Assembly (NCBI RefSeq): GCF_014654675.1
Contig: NZ_BNBC01000003.1
Location: 43,102-107,101, forward strand
Reading direction: 5' to 3'
Source of the DNA: Streptomyces spiralis
Lineage (GTDB): Bacteria > Actinomycetota > Actinomycetes > Streptomycetales > Streptomycetaceae
DNA length: 64,000 bases
The position numbers and the translations under genes are program-made. Positions 25,080-33,636 of this stretch are shown here, piece by piece. How positions within the stretch are numbered: position 1 is the stretch's first letter; the number at the start of each line of letters is the position of its first letter. The notes under the pieces were generated by a model, which saw only the letters and a program-made list of their open reading frames with translations, searched no databases and was not told where the DNA came from.

Positions 25080-26432
25080 ATGCCTGGTCGACAGAGCCGT
25101 CGATCCGTGCTCGCCGCGATCACCGCGCTGCCGCTGACGGGTGCCCTGGGCGCCTGCAGCGGGAACGACAGCGCATCCGCCCGATCCGGGAGCAGCAGCA
25201 AGTCCGGTACCAAAGGCACGACCACCATCACCTTCTGGTCCGCACTGCGCGGCAGCCAGCAGGTGGTGGACGCGTTCAACAAGACCCACGACCACATCCA
25301 GGTCGACTTCGAGCAGATCCCCTCCGGCACGCAGGGTGGATATCTCAAGCTGAGCAACGCGGCACGCGCGGGCAACGCACCCGACGTCGCCACCATCGAG
25401 TACCCCCAGCTCCCGGGCTTCGCGATCGACGGCGTCGCCCGCGACATCACCTCGGTGATCAGCGACGAGCTGAGGGCCAAGCTGCTGCCCCAGTCACTGG
25501 GCCAGACGACGTTCGAGAAGCGCACGTACAGCGTGCCGCTCGACCTCGAGCCCATGGTGCTGCACTACCGCAAGGACCTGTTCGACAAGTTCGGCTTCGA
25601 CGTCCCCACCACCTGGGACGAGTACGCCGAGCTGGCCCGCCGGGTGCGCCGCACAGGAGGGGGCCGCAGGATCGCCACGTTCCCCACCGACGGCATGTCG
25701 CAGATGGCCGCCTGGTGCTGGCAGGCCGGAGCACAGTGGTTCGACATCTCCAAGGGTGCCTGGAACGTGTCCATGGCGGACGCCCCGACCCGGAAGGTGG
25801 CCGCGTACTGGCAGCGGCTCATCGACGAGGGCCTCGTCTACTGCAACTCCTCCACCTCCCGCCTCTACGACGCGCAGATCGGCAACGGCCTGGTCCTGAC
25901 CCGGCTCAGCGGCGCCTGGGACGCGGGCGCGCAGATGAACGCGCGCCCGGAGCAGAAGGGCAAGTGGCGCATCGCCCCGCTCCCCCAGTGGACCCCCGGC
26001 AGGCCGGCGCTCGGCACCCACGGCGGCTCGACGTTCGCCGTCACCAAGGACAGCAAGCACCCCGAAGCCGCCATGGAGTTCATCGAGTGGCAGGTAGCGC
26101 ACCCCGACGCCCTCAGGGCCCGGCTGTCCAGCGGCGCGAGCAGCCAGTACCCGGCCGCGACCGGACTCATCCCCGTGGGACGCGCCGCCTTCGACCGGTC
26201 GTACTACGGCGGCCAGGACATCTACCGGCTGTTCGAGGAGGAGGCCCACAAGATCCGCGACGGCTGGGTGTGGGGCCCGCGCATGACCGCCACCGGCTAC
26301 GTCATGCAGGACGCGTTCGCCCGTGCCGGAGCCGGCTCGGGCACGATCCTGTCGGCCATGCGCGCCGCGCAGGACGGCACGATGCCCGACCTCAAGGCGC
26401 TGGGCCTGACCACCACCCAGCACTCGACGTGA
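25080..26432 (+). CDS. ABC transporter substrate-binding lipoprotein, sugar type
   Basis: The solute receptor of a CUT1-type sugar importer, 450 residues. A Tat-like start SRRSVLAAITALPLTGALGAC gives lipidation at C26, followed by a Ser/Gly-rich linker. The binding protein body begins TTITFWSALRGSQQVVDAFN and shows QIPSGTQGGYLKLSNAARAG, typical of family 1 extracellular solute-binding proteins. ATG 25080 has GGGAGG 7 bases upstream; ATG 25047 is also in frame. It is the first gene of the operon to 31191. No ATPase gene is present, so a shared MsiK-type ATPase is expected. Confidence 0.92.
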   Translation: MPGRQSRRSVLAAITALPLTGALGACSGNDSASARSGSSSKSGTKGTTTITFWSALRGSQQVVDAFNKTHDHIQVDFEQIPSGTQGGYLKLSNAARAGNAPDVATIEYPQLPGFAIDGVARDITSVISDELRAKLLPQSLGQTTFEKRTYSVPLDLEPMVLHYRKDLFDKFGFDVPTTWDEYAELARRVRRTGGGRRIATFPTDGMSQMAAWCWQAGAQWFDISKGAWNVSMADAPTRKVAAYWQRLIDEGLVYCNSSTSRLYDAQIGNGLVLTRLSGAWDAGAQMNARPEQKGKWRIAPLPQWTPGRPALGTHGGSTFAVTKDSKHPEAAMEFIEWQVAHPDALRARLSSGASSQYPAATGLIPVGRAAFDRSYYGGQDIYRLFEEEAHKIRDGWVWGPRMTATGYVMQDAFARAGAGSGTILSAMRAAQDGTMPDLKALGLTTTQHST

Positions 26433-26463
26433 ACGCCCGCACCCCCGAGAGGCAGGTGACCCC

Positions 26464-27447
26464 ATGACCGCGACAGCCCACGTCCGAACGGCGCAGGCCG
26501 CCCCGCCGCAGGCGGCGGACGTCTCCCGGCGCAAGGCACAGCGTTCGGCACAGCGCCGCCGCAACGGCGCCGCGGGCGTTCTGATGGCGCCCTTCTTCCT
26601 CCTTCTCCTTCTCGTCTTCCTGATCCCGGTCGGCACGGCGGTGTGGCTGAGCTTCTTCAGCGACGACCAGCCGGGCCTCGGTTTCGGCCCCGAGCGCACC
26701 GTGTTCGTGGGGTTGCGCTCGTACGCCGCCGTGGTCACCGACCCGACGTTCCTGTCCGGGCTCGGTACGGTCGGGCTGTACTGCGTGATCTACATCCCGC
26801 TGATGGTGATCGGCTCCCTGGCGCTCGCCCTGCTGCTGGACTCCGGTGTCGTCCGGCTGCGCTCCTGGGCCCAGTTGGGCCTGTTCCTGCCGCACGCGGT
26901 GCCCGGCATCATCGCCGCCCTGATCTGGCTGTACCTGTACACGCCCGGCATCAGCCCGGTCATCGAGGCCCTCGGCAAGGCCGACATCACGGTCGACTTC
27001 CTCGGCCTGCACACCACGCTGCCCTCCATCGTGAACATCGCCCTGTGGAGCAACCTCGGCTACAACATGGTCGTCTTCTACGCCGCCCTCCAGGCGGTCC
27101 CCCGTGAGGTGCTGGAGGCGTCCGTGGTCGACGGCGCGGGACCGGTGCGCACCGCACTCCAGGTCAAGGCGCCGCTCGTGCGCTCCTCGATCGTCATGGT
27201 CGCGATGTTCACGCTGATCTGGGCACTGCAGCTGTTCACCGAACCGATGCTGCTCCACCAGTCCTCGCAGATGATCAACACCCGGTTCTCGCCGAGCATG
27301 TACATCTACGACGCGGCCTTCAGCCGCAACAACTACTCACTCGCGGCCGCCGCGTCGGTGATCCTGCTGATCATCACCATCGCCATCTCCTACGGGGTCA
27401 CCCGCTGGACCAACCGCGTCGAGAAGGCCGAGGAGCACGCCCGATGA
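26464..27447 (+). CDS. ABC sugar transporter permease 1
   Basis: A 327-residue inner membrane permease of the CUT1 family (MalF-like, short form). A basic N-terminal tail (about 1-38) is followed by six helices. The EAA loop that contacts the ATPase reads EVLEASVVDGAGPVRTALQV. It follows the binding protein by 31 bp and overlaps the second permease by ATGA, so both permeases are made together. Its substrate is unknown and is best inferred from the dehydrogenase and DUF2264 genes further along. Confidence 0.92.
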   Translation: MTATAHVRTAQAAPPQAADVSRRKAQRSAQRRRNGAAGVLMAPFFLLLLLVFLIPVGTAVWLSFFSDDQPGLGFGPERTVFVGLRSYAAVVTDPTFLSGLGTVGLYCVIYIPLMVIGSLALALLLDSGVVRLRSWAQLGLFLPHAVPGIIAALIWLYLYTPGISPVIEALGKADITVDFLGLHTTLPSIVNIALWSNLGYNMVVFYAALQAVPREVLEASVVDGAGPVRTALQVKAPLVRSSIVMVAMFTLIWALQLFTEPMLLHQSSQMINTRFSPSMYIYDAAFSRNNYSLAAAASVILLIITIAISYGVTRWTNRVEKAEEHAR

Positions 27448-28307
27448 GCGCCATGGACTCCACCTTGCTGCGCCCGCGCCTGCTGGGCCGGGCGACCGTC
27501 AACGTCGTCGTCGCGATCTCCGCCCTGTACACGCTGCTGCCGGTGCTGTGGCTGCTGCTCGCCGCGTCGAAGTCCCGCGACGCCCTGTTCAGCAGCAGCA
27601 TCCTGTCGTTCAGCGACTTCTCCCTCGTCCAGAACCTCAAGGACCTGTTCGCCATGGACGGCGGACTGTACGGGCGGTGGTACGGCAACAGCCTGCTGTA
27701 CGCCGTCCTGGGCGCGGCGCTCGGCGCGCTGATCAGCATCGGCTGCGGGTACGCCTTCGACAAGTACCACTTCCGGCACAAGGAGAAGCTGTTCGGCCTC
27801 GTGCTGGCGGCCGTGATGGTGCCGCAGACGGTGCTCGCGCTGCCGCTGTACCTGATCGCGTCCGAGACCGGGGTCGTGAACACCTTCTGGTCGGTGTTCA
27901 TCCCCGTCCTGTTCAACCCGTTCGGCGTGTACCTGGGCCGCATCTTCGCCCAGGGCTATGTGCCCGACGAGGTTCTCGAGGCGGCCCGGGTCGACGGCGC
28001 GGGCGAGCTGACGACGTACGTACGCGTGTCGCTGCGCATGCTGGGCCCCGGCCTGGTCACGGTCTTCCTCTTCCAGCTGACGGCGATCTGGAACAACTTC
28101 TTCCTCCCGATGGTGATGCTCTCCAACCAGGACCTGTATCCCGTGAGCCTGGGCCTGTACCAGTGGAACAGCCAGGCGTCCGTCTCGCCCGAGTACTACC
28201 CGGTGGTGATCACGGGCTCGCTCCTGGCGGTCCTCCCCCTCATCCTCGCGTTCGTCCTCCTGCAACGGTTCTGGCGGTCCGGTCTGACGGCGGGGGCGGT
28301 CAAGTGA
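27444..28307 (+). CDS. ABC sugar transporter permease 2
   Basis: A 287-residue permease of the MalG-like type with six helices. The EAA loop reads EVLEAARVDGAGELTTYVRV. It starts at ATG 27444 inside the stop of permease 1 (ATGA), and its own stop overlaps the GTG of the dehydrogenase gene (GTGA). With the first permease it would form the heterodimeric channel of a carbohydrate importer in the cytoplasmic membrane. Confidence 0.92.
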   Translation: MSAMDSTLLRPRLLGRATVNVVVAISALYTLLPVLWLLLAASKSRDALFSSSILSFSDFSLVQNLKDLFAMDGGLYGRWYGNSLLYAVLGAALGALISIGCGYAFDKYHFRHKEKLFGLVLAAVMVPQTVLALPLYLIASETGVVNTFWSVFIPVLFNPFGVYLGRIFAQGYVPDEVLEAARVDGAGELTTYVRVSLRMLGPGLVTVFLFQLTAIWNNFFLPMVMLSNQDLYPVSLGLYQWNSQASVSPEYYPVVITGSLLAVLPLILAFVLLQRFWRSGLTAGAVK

Positions 28308-29314
28308 GCAAGCCACGCGCGGCGCTGGCCATGTCCGCCGAGGCGGCTGCCGCCGTCTTCACCCCGCGCGCGCTGGCCGCGCTCCGGGACGTGTGCGACC
28401 TGGCGCCGCTGCCCGTCCTCGACGACCTGAAGACGGCACGCGCCAAGGGCGTCCTCGCCGATGTCGAGGTGCTCGTCACCGGCTGGGGGTGCCCGCCACT
28501 CGACGCCGGCGTCCTCGCGGCAGCACCCCGGCTCAAGGCCGTCGTGCACGCGGCCGGCTCGGTGCGCGGGCACGTCACCGACGCCTGCTGGGACCGCGGT
28601 ATCGAGGTGTCCTCAGCGGCCGCGGCCAACGCGCTGCCGGTCGCCGAGTACACGCTCGCCATGATCCTGCTGCACGGCAAGCACGTGCTGGAACGGGCCC
28701 GCGACTACCGGCGCACCCGTGAGCGCGACGACTGGCTCCGCACCTCGCAGGGGCAGGTGGGCAACTACCGCCGCACAGTGGGCATCCTCTCCGCCTCCCT
28801 GATCGGCCGGCGCGTCATCGAACTGCTGCGCCCCTTCGACTACGAGGTGCTGCTGCACGACCCGTACGTCACCGTGGCGGAAGCCGCCGACATGGGCGTG
28901 GAGCGAGTGGACCTGCCCGATCTCTTCTCCCGCAGCGACCTGGTGAGCGTCCACACGCCACTGCTGCCCGCCACCCGCGGCCTCGTCAGCCGTGAGCTGC
29001 TGGGCGCGATGCGCACGAACGCCGTACTGATCAACACCTCCCGCGGGGCGGTCGTCGATCAGGACGCGCTCACCGACGTGGTGCGCGCGGGCCGTATCCG
29101 GGCCGTGCTCGACGTGACGGACCCCGAGGTCCTGCCCGCCGACCACCCGCTGTGGGACTGCCCGAACGCACTGATCACCCCCCACCTAGCCGGTTCCCAG
29201 GGCAGTGAGTGGGAACGGCTCGCCGACTCGGCCGTCGGCGAGGTGGCCCGCTGGGCCGCGGGCACGAAACTCGCCCATCCCGTACGACGCGAAAGGCTGG
29301 CGTTCCTCGCATGA
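28304..29314 (+). CDS. D-isomer-specific 2-hydroxyacid dehydrogenase family protein
   Basis: A 336-residue member of the NAD-dependent 2-hydroxyacid dehydrogenase family, cytoplasmic. The catalytic Arg is in INTSRGAVVD, the Glu in VTDPEVLPADHP and the His in ITPHLAGS. The dinucleotide-binding loop is degenerate: where the family has GxGxxGxxV it reads GILSASLIGRRV, with serine at the second glycine position. GTG 28304 overlaps the permease stop, and the stop overlaps the DUF2264 start (ATGA). The coupling suggests that it acts on the imported sugar or an acid derived from it. Confidence 0.85.
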   Translation: MSKPRAALAMSAEAAAAVFTPRALAALRDVCDLAPLPVLDDLKTARAKGVLADVEVLVTGWGCPPLDAGVLAAAPRLKAVVHAAGSVRGHVTDACWDRGIEVSSAAAANALPVAEYTLAMILLHGKHVLERARDYRRTRERDDWLRTSQGQVGNYRRTVGILSASLIGRRVIELLRPFDYEVLLHDPYVTVAEAADMGVERVDLPDLFSRSDLVSVHTPLLPATRGLVSRELLGAMRTNAVLINTSRGAVVDQDALTDVVRAGRIRAVLDVTDPEVLPADHPLWDCPNALITPHLAGSQGSEWERLADSAVGEVARWAAGTKLAHPVRRERLAFLA

Positions 29315-31191
29315 GCATCCCCTTCGACCTGCCCGCCGAGAACCGGGAGCTGAGCCCGTACACGGGCTACACCCGGGCGCATTGGGAAGCCGTCGCCGAC
29401 GGGCTGCTCGGCGCCGCCTGGCGCTGGGCGACCCCCGGCGGCGCCCTGCTGGACCTGCCGGGCCGTCCCTCCCGGTCCGGTGTCCGCTCGGACGGCCTGG
29501 AGGGCTACGCCCGTACGTTCCTGGCGGCCGGCTTCCGCGTCGCGGGCGCCGGCGGCAAGGACGGGCACGGCTGGCTGGAGCGGTACGCGGACGGACTCGC
29601 GGCGGGCACCCGCACACCGGGCCGCGACGACGCCGAGTCGTGGCCGCTGATCCTCGACCACCATGTGCAGGGCCAGCCGATGGTCGAGTCGGCGTCGGTG
29701 GCGCTCGGCCTGTCCCTGACCCGGCCGTGGCTGTGGGACCGGCTCGACGGCGACGTCCAGGACCGGGCCGAGACGTGGCTGCGCGGCGCCGTCACGCACA
29801 CCCCCGCGCCGAACAACTGGTACCTCTTCCCGTTCATGGTGGCCTCGTTCCTGGAATCCGTCGGCCGCGGCGACCGGGCGACGGCGCGGGCCATGGAGCG
29901 GGCGCTGGACCTGATGGAGACGTGGTACCGGGGCGACGGCTGGTACGCGGACGGCGACGGGCGGGCCTTCGACCACTACAACGGGTGGGCGCTGCACCTG
30001 TATCCGCTGCTCCACGCCCATCTGTCGGACGACTCGGTGCTGTCGGGCCGGTTCGGGCCGCGGCTGCGCGAGCATCTGGAGGGCTTCTCCCTCCTCTTCG
30101 GCGCCGACGGGGCGCCGATCCACTTCGGGCGCTCGCTGACCTACCGGTTCGCGGCGGCGGCCGCGGTCGGCGTGGGTGCCGTCACGGGTCACACACCGCT
30201 GTCCCCGGGCACGTCACGCCGTCTGATCAGCGGCAGCCTGCGCTACTTCCTCGACCGGGGCGCGGTGACGGACGAAGGGCTCCTCAGCCTGGGCTGGCAC
30301 GGCCCGCACGCCGCCACGCTGCAAAGCTACTCCGGCCCCGCGTCCCCGTACTGGGCGTCGAAGGCCTTCGTCGCGCTGCTCGCGCCGGAGGACCACCCGC
30401 TGTGGACGGCGACCGAGGAGCGAGCCCCGAGCGAGGGCCCCGACCGGGTGCTCGCGCTGCCCGCGCCCGGGCTGTTGGTGCAGTCGACCGGGGCCGACGG
30501 GATCGTGCGTCTGCACAACCACGGCAGTGACCACGTCCGGCCGTACGAGGGCGAGTCCGCGGCGGAGGACGACCCGCTGTACGGCCGCCAGGCCTACTCC
30601 ACGCACACCGGCCCCACGTCCCGGGACAACATCGCGGACAACCATCTGTCCGTGGAGGTCGGCGGCATCCCCAGCGCGCGGCGGCGCGTCCGTCCACTCG
30701 GCGCGGGAGGGGGCGACGGGTGGGGCTGGGCGGCCTCCTGGCACCGGCCGGTGTTCGACTCGGGGCCGCCGATGGTGCCCGGGCTGCGCGTCGAGAGCGT
30801 GACCGTGGCGCGTGGGCGTCACGAACTGCGGATCCACCGCGTGGTCGGGGCGCCGTACGGGGCACGGGTCACGCTCACCGGGTGGGCCACGCAGGCGCTC
30901 CGCTCCGATCTGGTGGGGCTGCACGGCTGGGGTGAGCCGGATCAGGTGCGTGCGCCCGAGGGCACGGCGTACGAGCCGTGGGTGCGGATCCCCCGGCTCT
31001 CGGCGGACGTTCAGGGCACGGCGGTGTTCGTCGCGCTGGCCGGCTTGGGAGCGGACGCCGATGCCCCGCCACTCGCCGACGCCGTCGCCGAAGTGATTTG
31101 GGCGGACGGGGAGTTGCGGGTGCGCTGGGCCGACGGCCCGCAGACCGTCGTGACATTCGAACCGCTGCGCGTCACGACGGCACAGATCTGA
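29311..31191 (+). CDS. DUF2264 domain protein
   Basis: A 626-residue protein matching the DUF2264 family, function not established. Residues about 20-370 form a probable alpha/alpha toroid: PLILDHHVQGQPMVESASVA, TPAPNNWYLFPFMVASFLES and GDGRAFDHYNGWALHLYP show the conserved His, Asn and Tyr residues seen in toroid-type lyases and glycosidases. The remainder is beta-rich (about 420-626), like the sandwich that follows such toroids. No signal peptide is present, so it would act inside the cell on the imported compound. It is the last gene of the operon. Confidence 0.8.
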   Translation: MSIPFDLPAENRELSPYTGYTRAHWEAVADGLLGAAWRWATPGGALLDLPGRPSRSGVRSDGLEGYARTFLAAGFRVAGAGGKDGHGWLERYADGLAAGTRTPGRDDAESWPLILDHHVQGQPMVESASVALGLSLTRPWLWDRLDGDVQDRAETWLRGAVTHTPAPNNWYLFPFMVASFLESVGRGDRATARAMERALDLMETWYRGDGWYADGDGRAFDHYNGWALHLYPLLHAHLSDDSVLSGRFGPRLREHLEGFSLLFGADGAPIHFGRSLTYRFAAAAAVGVGAVTGHTPLSPGTSRRLISGSLRYFLDRGAVTDEGLLSLGWHGPHAATLQSYSGPASPYWASKAFVALLAPEDHPLWTATEERAPSEGPDRVLALPAPGLLVQSTGADGIVRLHNHGSDHVRPYEGESAAEDDPLYGRQAYSTHTGPTSRDNIADNHLSVEVGGIPSARRRVRPLGAGGGDGWGWAASWHRPVFDSGPPMVPGLRVESVTVARGRHELRIHRVVGAPYGARVTLTGWATQALRSDLVGLHGWGEPDQVRAPEGTAYEPWVRIPRLSADVQGTAVFVALAGLGADADAPPLADAVAEVIWADGELRVRWADGPQTVVTFEPLRVTTAQI

Positions 31192-31372
31192 CGGAGCCGC
31201 CTGCGCCCCACCGCGGGGGCGTGGCGTGGCGGGATGCGGCCGGGGCCCGGGCGCACGGATTCGGACAGGCGCGCCCGGGACACGACCGCGCGAGGCGGTG
31301 GTCGGCGGGCCGGCGCCGGCCGGCGCTCCGGGGCATCCCGGAGACCGTGGTGGCGGGCGCCGGCCCGGTGGG

Positions 31373-33247
31373 TCAGAGGTGACCGCCTGGTGTCACCGTG
31401 AACGTCGCCGGACCGGCCGGCAGGTCCACCGTGTACTGGCGCAGGTAGGTGTCCAGGAACGGTGACCGGGCGCCGGGCGTGGCGACGTCGTCGGACGGGT
31501 CGTCCAGGGCCAGCCTGAGTTTGGCACCCTTGACGTCGATGGTCTGGCCCGACGGCGTGTCACGCCAGGAGCCGGTCTGGATGGAACCGATCTCCACGGC
31601 CAGAACGTGCCCGGCCGCCAGCGTCCAGTCGGTCGCCTTGAGATCGACGGTCATCCGTCCCGAGTCCAGCAGGGAGACCTGCTCGTCGAACATCACGGCA
31701 GTGCCGTCCGGGGCGACGTCGTACAGCTTGAGCATGACGTTGCCTTCGCCCTTGGCGGTCAGGGAGATCTGCGGAGTGCCGGTGACGCGTACGTTGAGCG
31801 CGGTCGGCTTCGACCACACGAAGAAGCTCGAGGTGACCTCGCCGGCCTTCTGGAGCTTCGCCAGCCCCTTGGCCAGCCCCTGGGGAGCGGGCTGATCGGT
31901 GTCCGGCGCGTTCTCCATGTCCCAGCGGCCCGACGGCTGTGCCTGCCGCGGCGCCGGGTCGACGTTGATGCCCAGGGCCTGGCGGGCGGAGGCTCCGCCG
32001 TCGTCGATGTAGGAGCCGTTGCCGAGGGGAAGGGTGACGGACCGTTCGACGACCGGCCAGGTGCGCTGGGCGCGCCAGGCGCCGGTGGAGTCCTCGACGG
32101 CGTAGGCGGGGTAGCGGACCGTCGGCCTGATGTGCTTGAGGTACTGGTCGTAGAAGGAGAGCGTCTCGTCGTACCAGCCCTCGCGGCCCATGGCCAGACG
32201 TCCGTCACCGACGCGGTCGCCGCCGCGCACGTGGTCCCACTGGCCGAGCCACCCGCGCTCGGGGCCCCGGTGGTTGTCCAGGTACTCCTGCATCTCCTCG
32301 GGCTTGGTGTTGTTCTCGATGAAGCCCTGGGTGACGAACAGCGGCGTGTCGGTTCCCCTGGCCATCCTCGCCAGGTCGCGCGCCTTCCAGTACGGGTCCG
32401 ACCGGTCGGATATCCGGTACCCGGCGGAGTTCTCGGTGAGGCACTCCGGGTGTGTCTCCTCCCAGCGGGCGTTGGCCTGGTAGTGGGGGTCGTCGTCCGG
32501 CATCGGGGGCATGGTGGCGATGCCGTTGTAGGCGTTGGCGGTGCCGGTGACGTTCGGGCGGGGCACGCCGTTGGAGTAGATGTACGGGTACATGTCCCAC
32601 AGCGGTTCCTGGGCGACGACGGCCTTGAGCGCGTCCTGGTCCAGGTCGTTGCCGATGAGGCCGGTGACGGCGTCGTACGACTTGCCGTACATGCCCACCG
32701 CGCCGGTGGACCACGGCTGGTGGGCGGCCCAGGACACGGCGGCCCTGACGTCCGCCTGTTCACCGGGGCCGCCCCAGTCCAGGCAGCCCGTGGAGCCGCC
32801 GAAGCCGCGCAGGTCCACCATGACGAAGGCGTATCCGTGGTGGAACAGGTCGGTTCCCTCGATGAAGTCCCCGAAGCGGGACGAGGGTCCCGTGTGTGTC
32901 CATCCCTCGGGGCCCGTCTGGCCGGTGTGCCCGAAGTACGGGCCGATCGACAGGATGACCGGCACCTTCTGGCCCGCTCTCATGCCCTCGGGCAGCAGAA
33001 CGTCCGCGTGCAGTTCGGTGCCGGAGTGATCGGAGGACGGGAAGTAGTGCTGGGTCCACACCGAGCCCTCGGGGACACGGTCGTTCTGCTCGTGCGTGAC
33101 GGGGTCGGTCGCGGTGGCGACCGCTGTCGTCTCGGCGTGTGCCGCGGCGCCGGGTGTGGCGGCCGCGGGGCCGGTGAGCGCGCCGGTCAGCGCCAGGGTG
33201 ATGGCGAGCGCGGACGCGGCCCGGACAGCCGCGCGACGTCTGTTCAC
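31373..33247 (-). CDS. secreted CocE/NonD-type hydrolase (X-Pro dipeptidyl-peptidase S15 family)
   Basis: An exported 624-residue serine hydrolase of the S15/CocE family, acting on acyl or peptide bonds; the substrate is unknown. A Sec signal covers about residues 1-37 (LAITLALTGALTGPAAATPG). The alpha/beta-hydrolase core shows PVILSIGPYFGHTGQTG, VMVDLRGFGGSTG and the nucleophile elbow GMYGKSYDA. A helical cap region follows, then the C-terminal jelly roll (about 450-624, from VTSSFFVWSKPTALNVRVTG). GTG 33247 has GGGAGGAG 4-11 bases upstream and gives the signal peptide directly, so the longer reading from 33448 was rejected. Confidence 0.88.
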   Translation of the reverse strand: MNRRRAAVRAASALAITLALTGALTGPAAATPGAAAHAETTAVATATDPVTHEQNDRVPEGSVWTQHYFPSSDHSGTELHADVLLPEGMRAGQKVPVILSIGPYFGHTGQTGPEGWTHTGPSSRFGDFIEGTDLFHHGYAFVMVDLRGFGGSTGCLDWGGPGEQADVRAAVSWAAHQPWSTGAVGMYGKSYDAVTGLIGNDLDQDALKAVVAQEPLWDMYPYIYSNGVPRPNVTGTANAYNGIATMPPMPDDDPHYQANARWEETHPECLTENSAGYRISDRSDPYWKARDLARMARGTDTPLFVTQGFIENNTKPEEMQEYLDNHRGPERGWLGQWDHVRGGDRVGDGRLAMGREGWYDETLSFYDQYLKHIRPTVRYPAYAVEDSTGAWRAQRTWPVVERSVTLPLGNGSYIDDGGASARQALGINVDPAPRQAQPSGRWDMENAPDTDQPAPQGLAKGLAKLQKAGEVTSSFFVWSKPTALNVRVTGTPQISLTAKGEGNVMLKLYDVAPDGTAVMFDEQVSLLDSGRMTVDLKATDWTLAAGHVLAVEIGSIQTGSWRDTPSGQTIDVKGAKLRLALDDPSDDVATPGARSPFLDTYLRQYTVDLPAGPATFTVTPGGHL

Positions 33248-33431
33248 ATGCTCCTCCCGAAAATGGCGAGTTACGGGGTGGTGCAGGTGGTGCCGGTGGT
33301 GCCGGTCGAACAGCGGCCCCTGGCCCGGTGTGGCGTGCGCGGGCCGGCGCCGGGCGCACGAACACACCCGGAAGCAGCGTGAAACAGGTACGGGCGCGAG
33401 CGGGAGCCGACGGACAGCGAGCCTATGATCG

Positions 33432-33447
33432 TGACGGAACACCGTCA
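33432..33447. promoter_or_regulatory. small inverted repeat in the 389-bp gap before the CocE-type gene
   Basis: TGACGG and CCGTCA (33432-33437 and 33442-33447) form a perfect 6-bp inverted repeat around AACA, about 185 bp upstream of the hydrolase start. The rest of 33248-33636 contains no gene that I can support. Confidence 0.3.
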
Positions 33448-33636
33448 ATGCGGCGTCATGTCCCTTGTGTTACTGATGCGGTGGCCCGATGGTGGGCCGC
33501 GTCGGCGTCGGCGCGCGGCCGCGTCATGGTGCCGGGCGGCCGGAGTGAGCATGCGCAGCGGGGCGACCGACGGCCGGCGCCCGGTGCTTCGCGCGGAGTT
33601 GCGCTGTGAGCACCGGGCACCGTCTGTGGCGTACCG

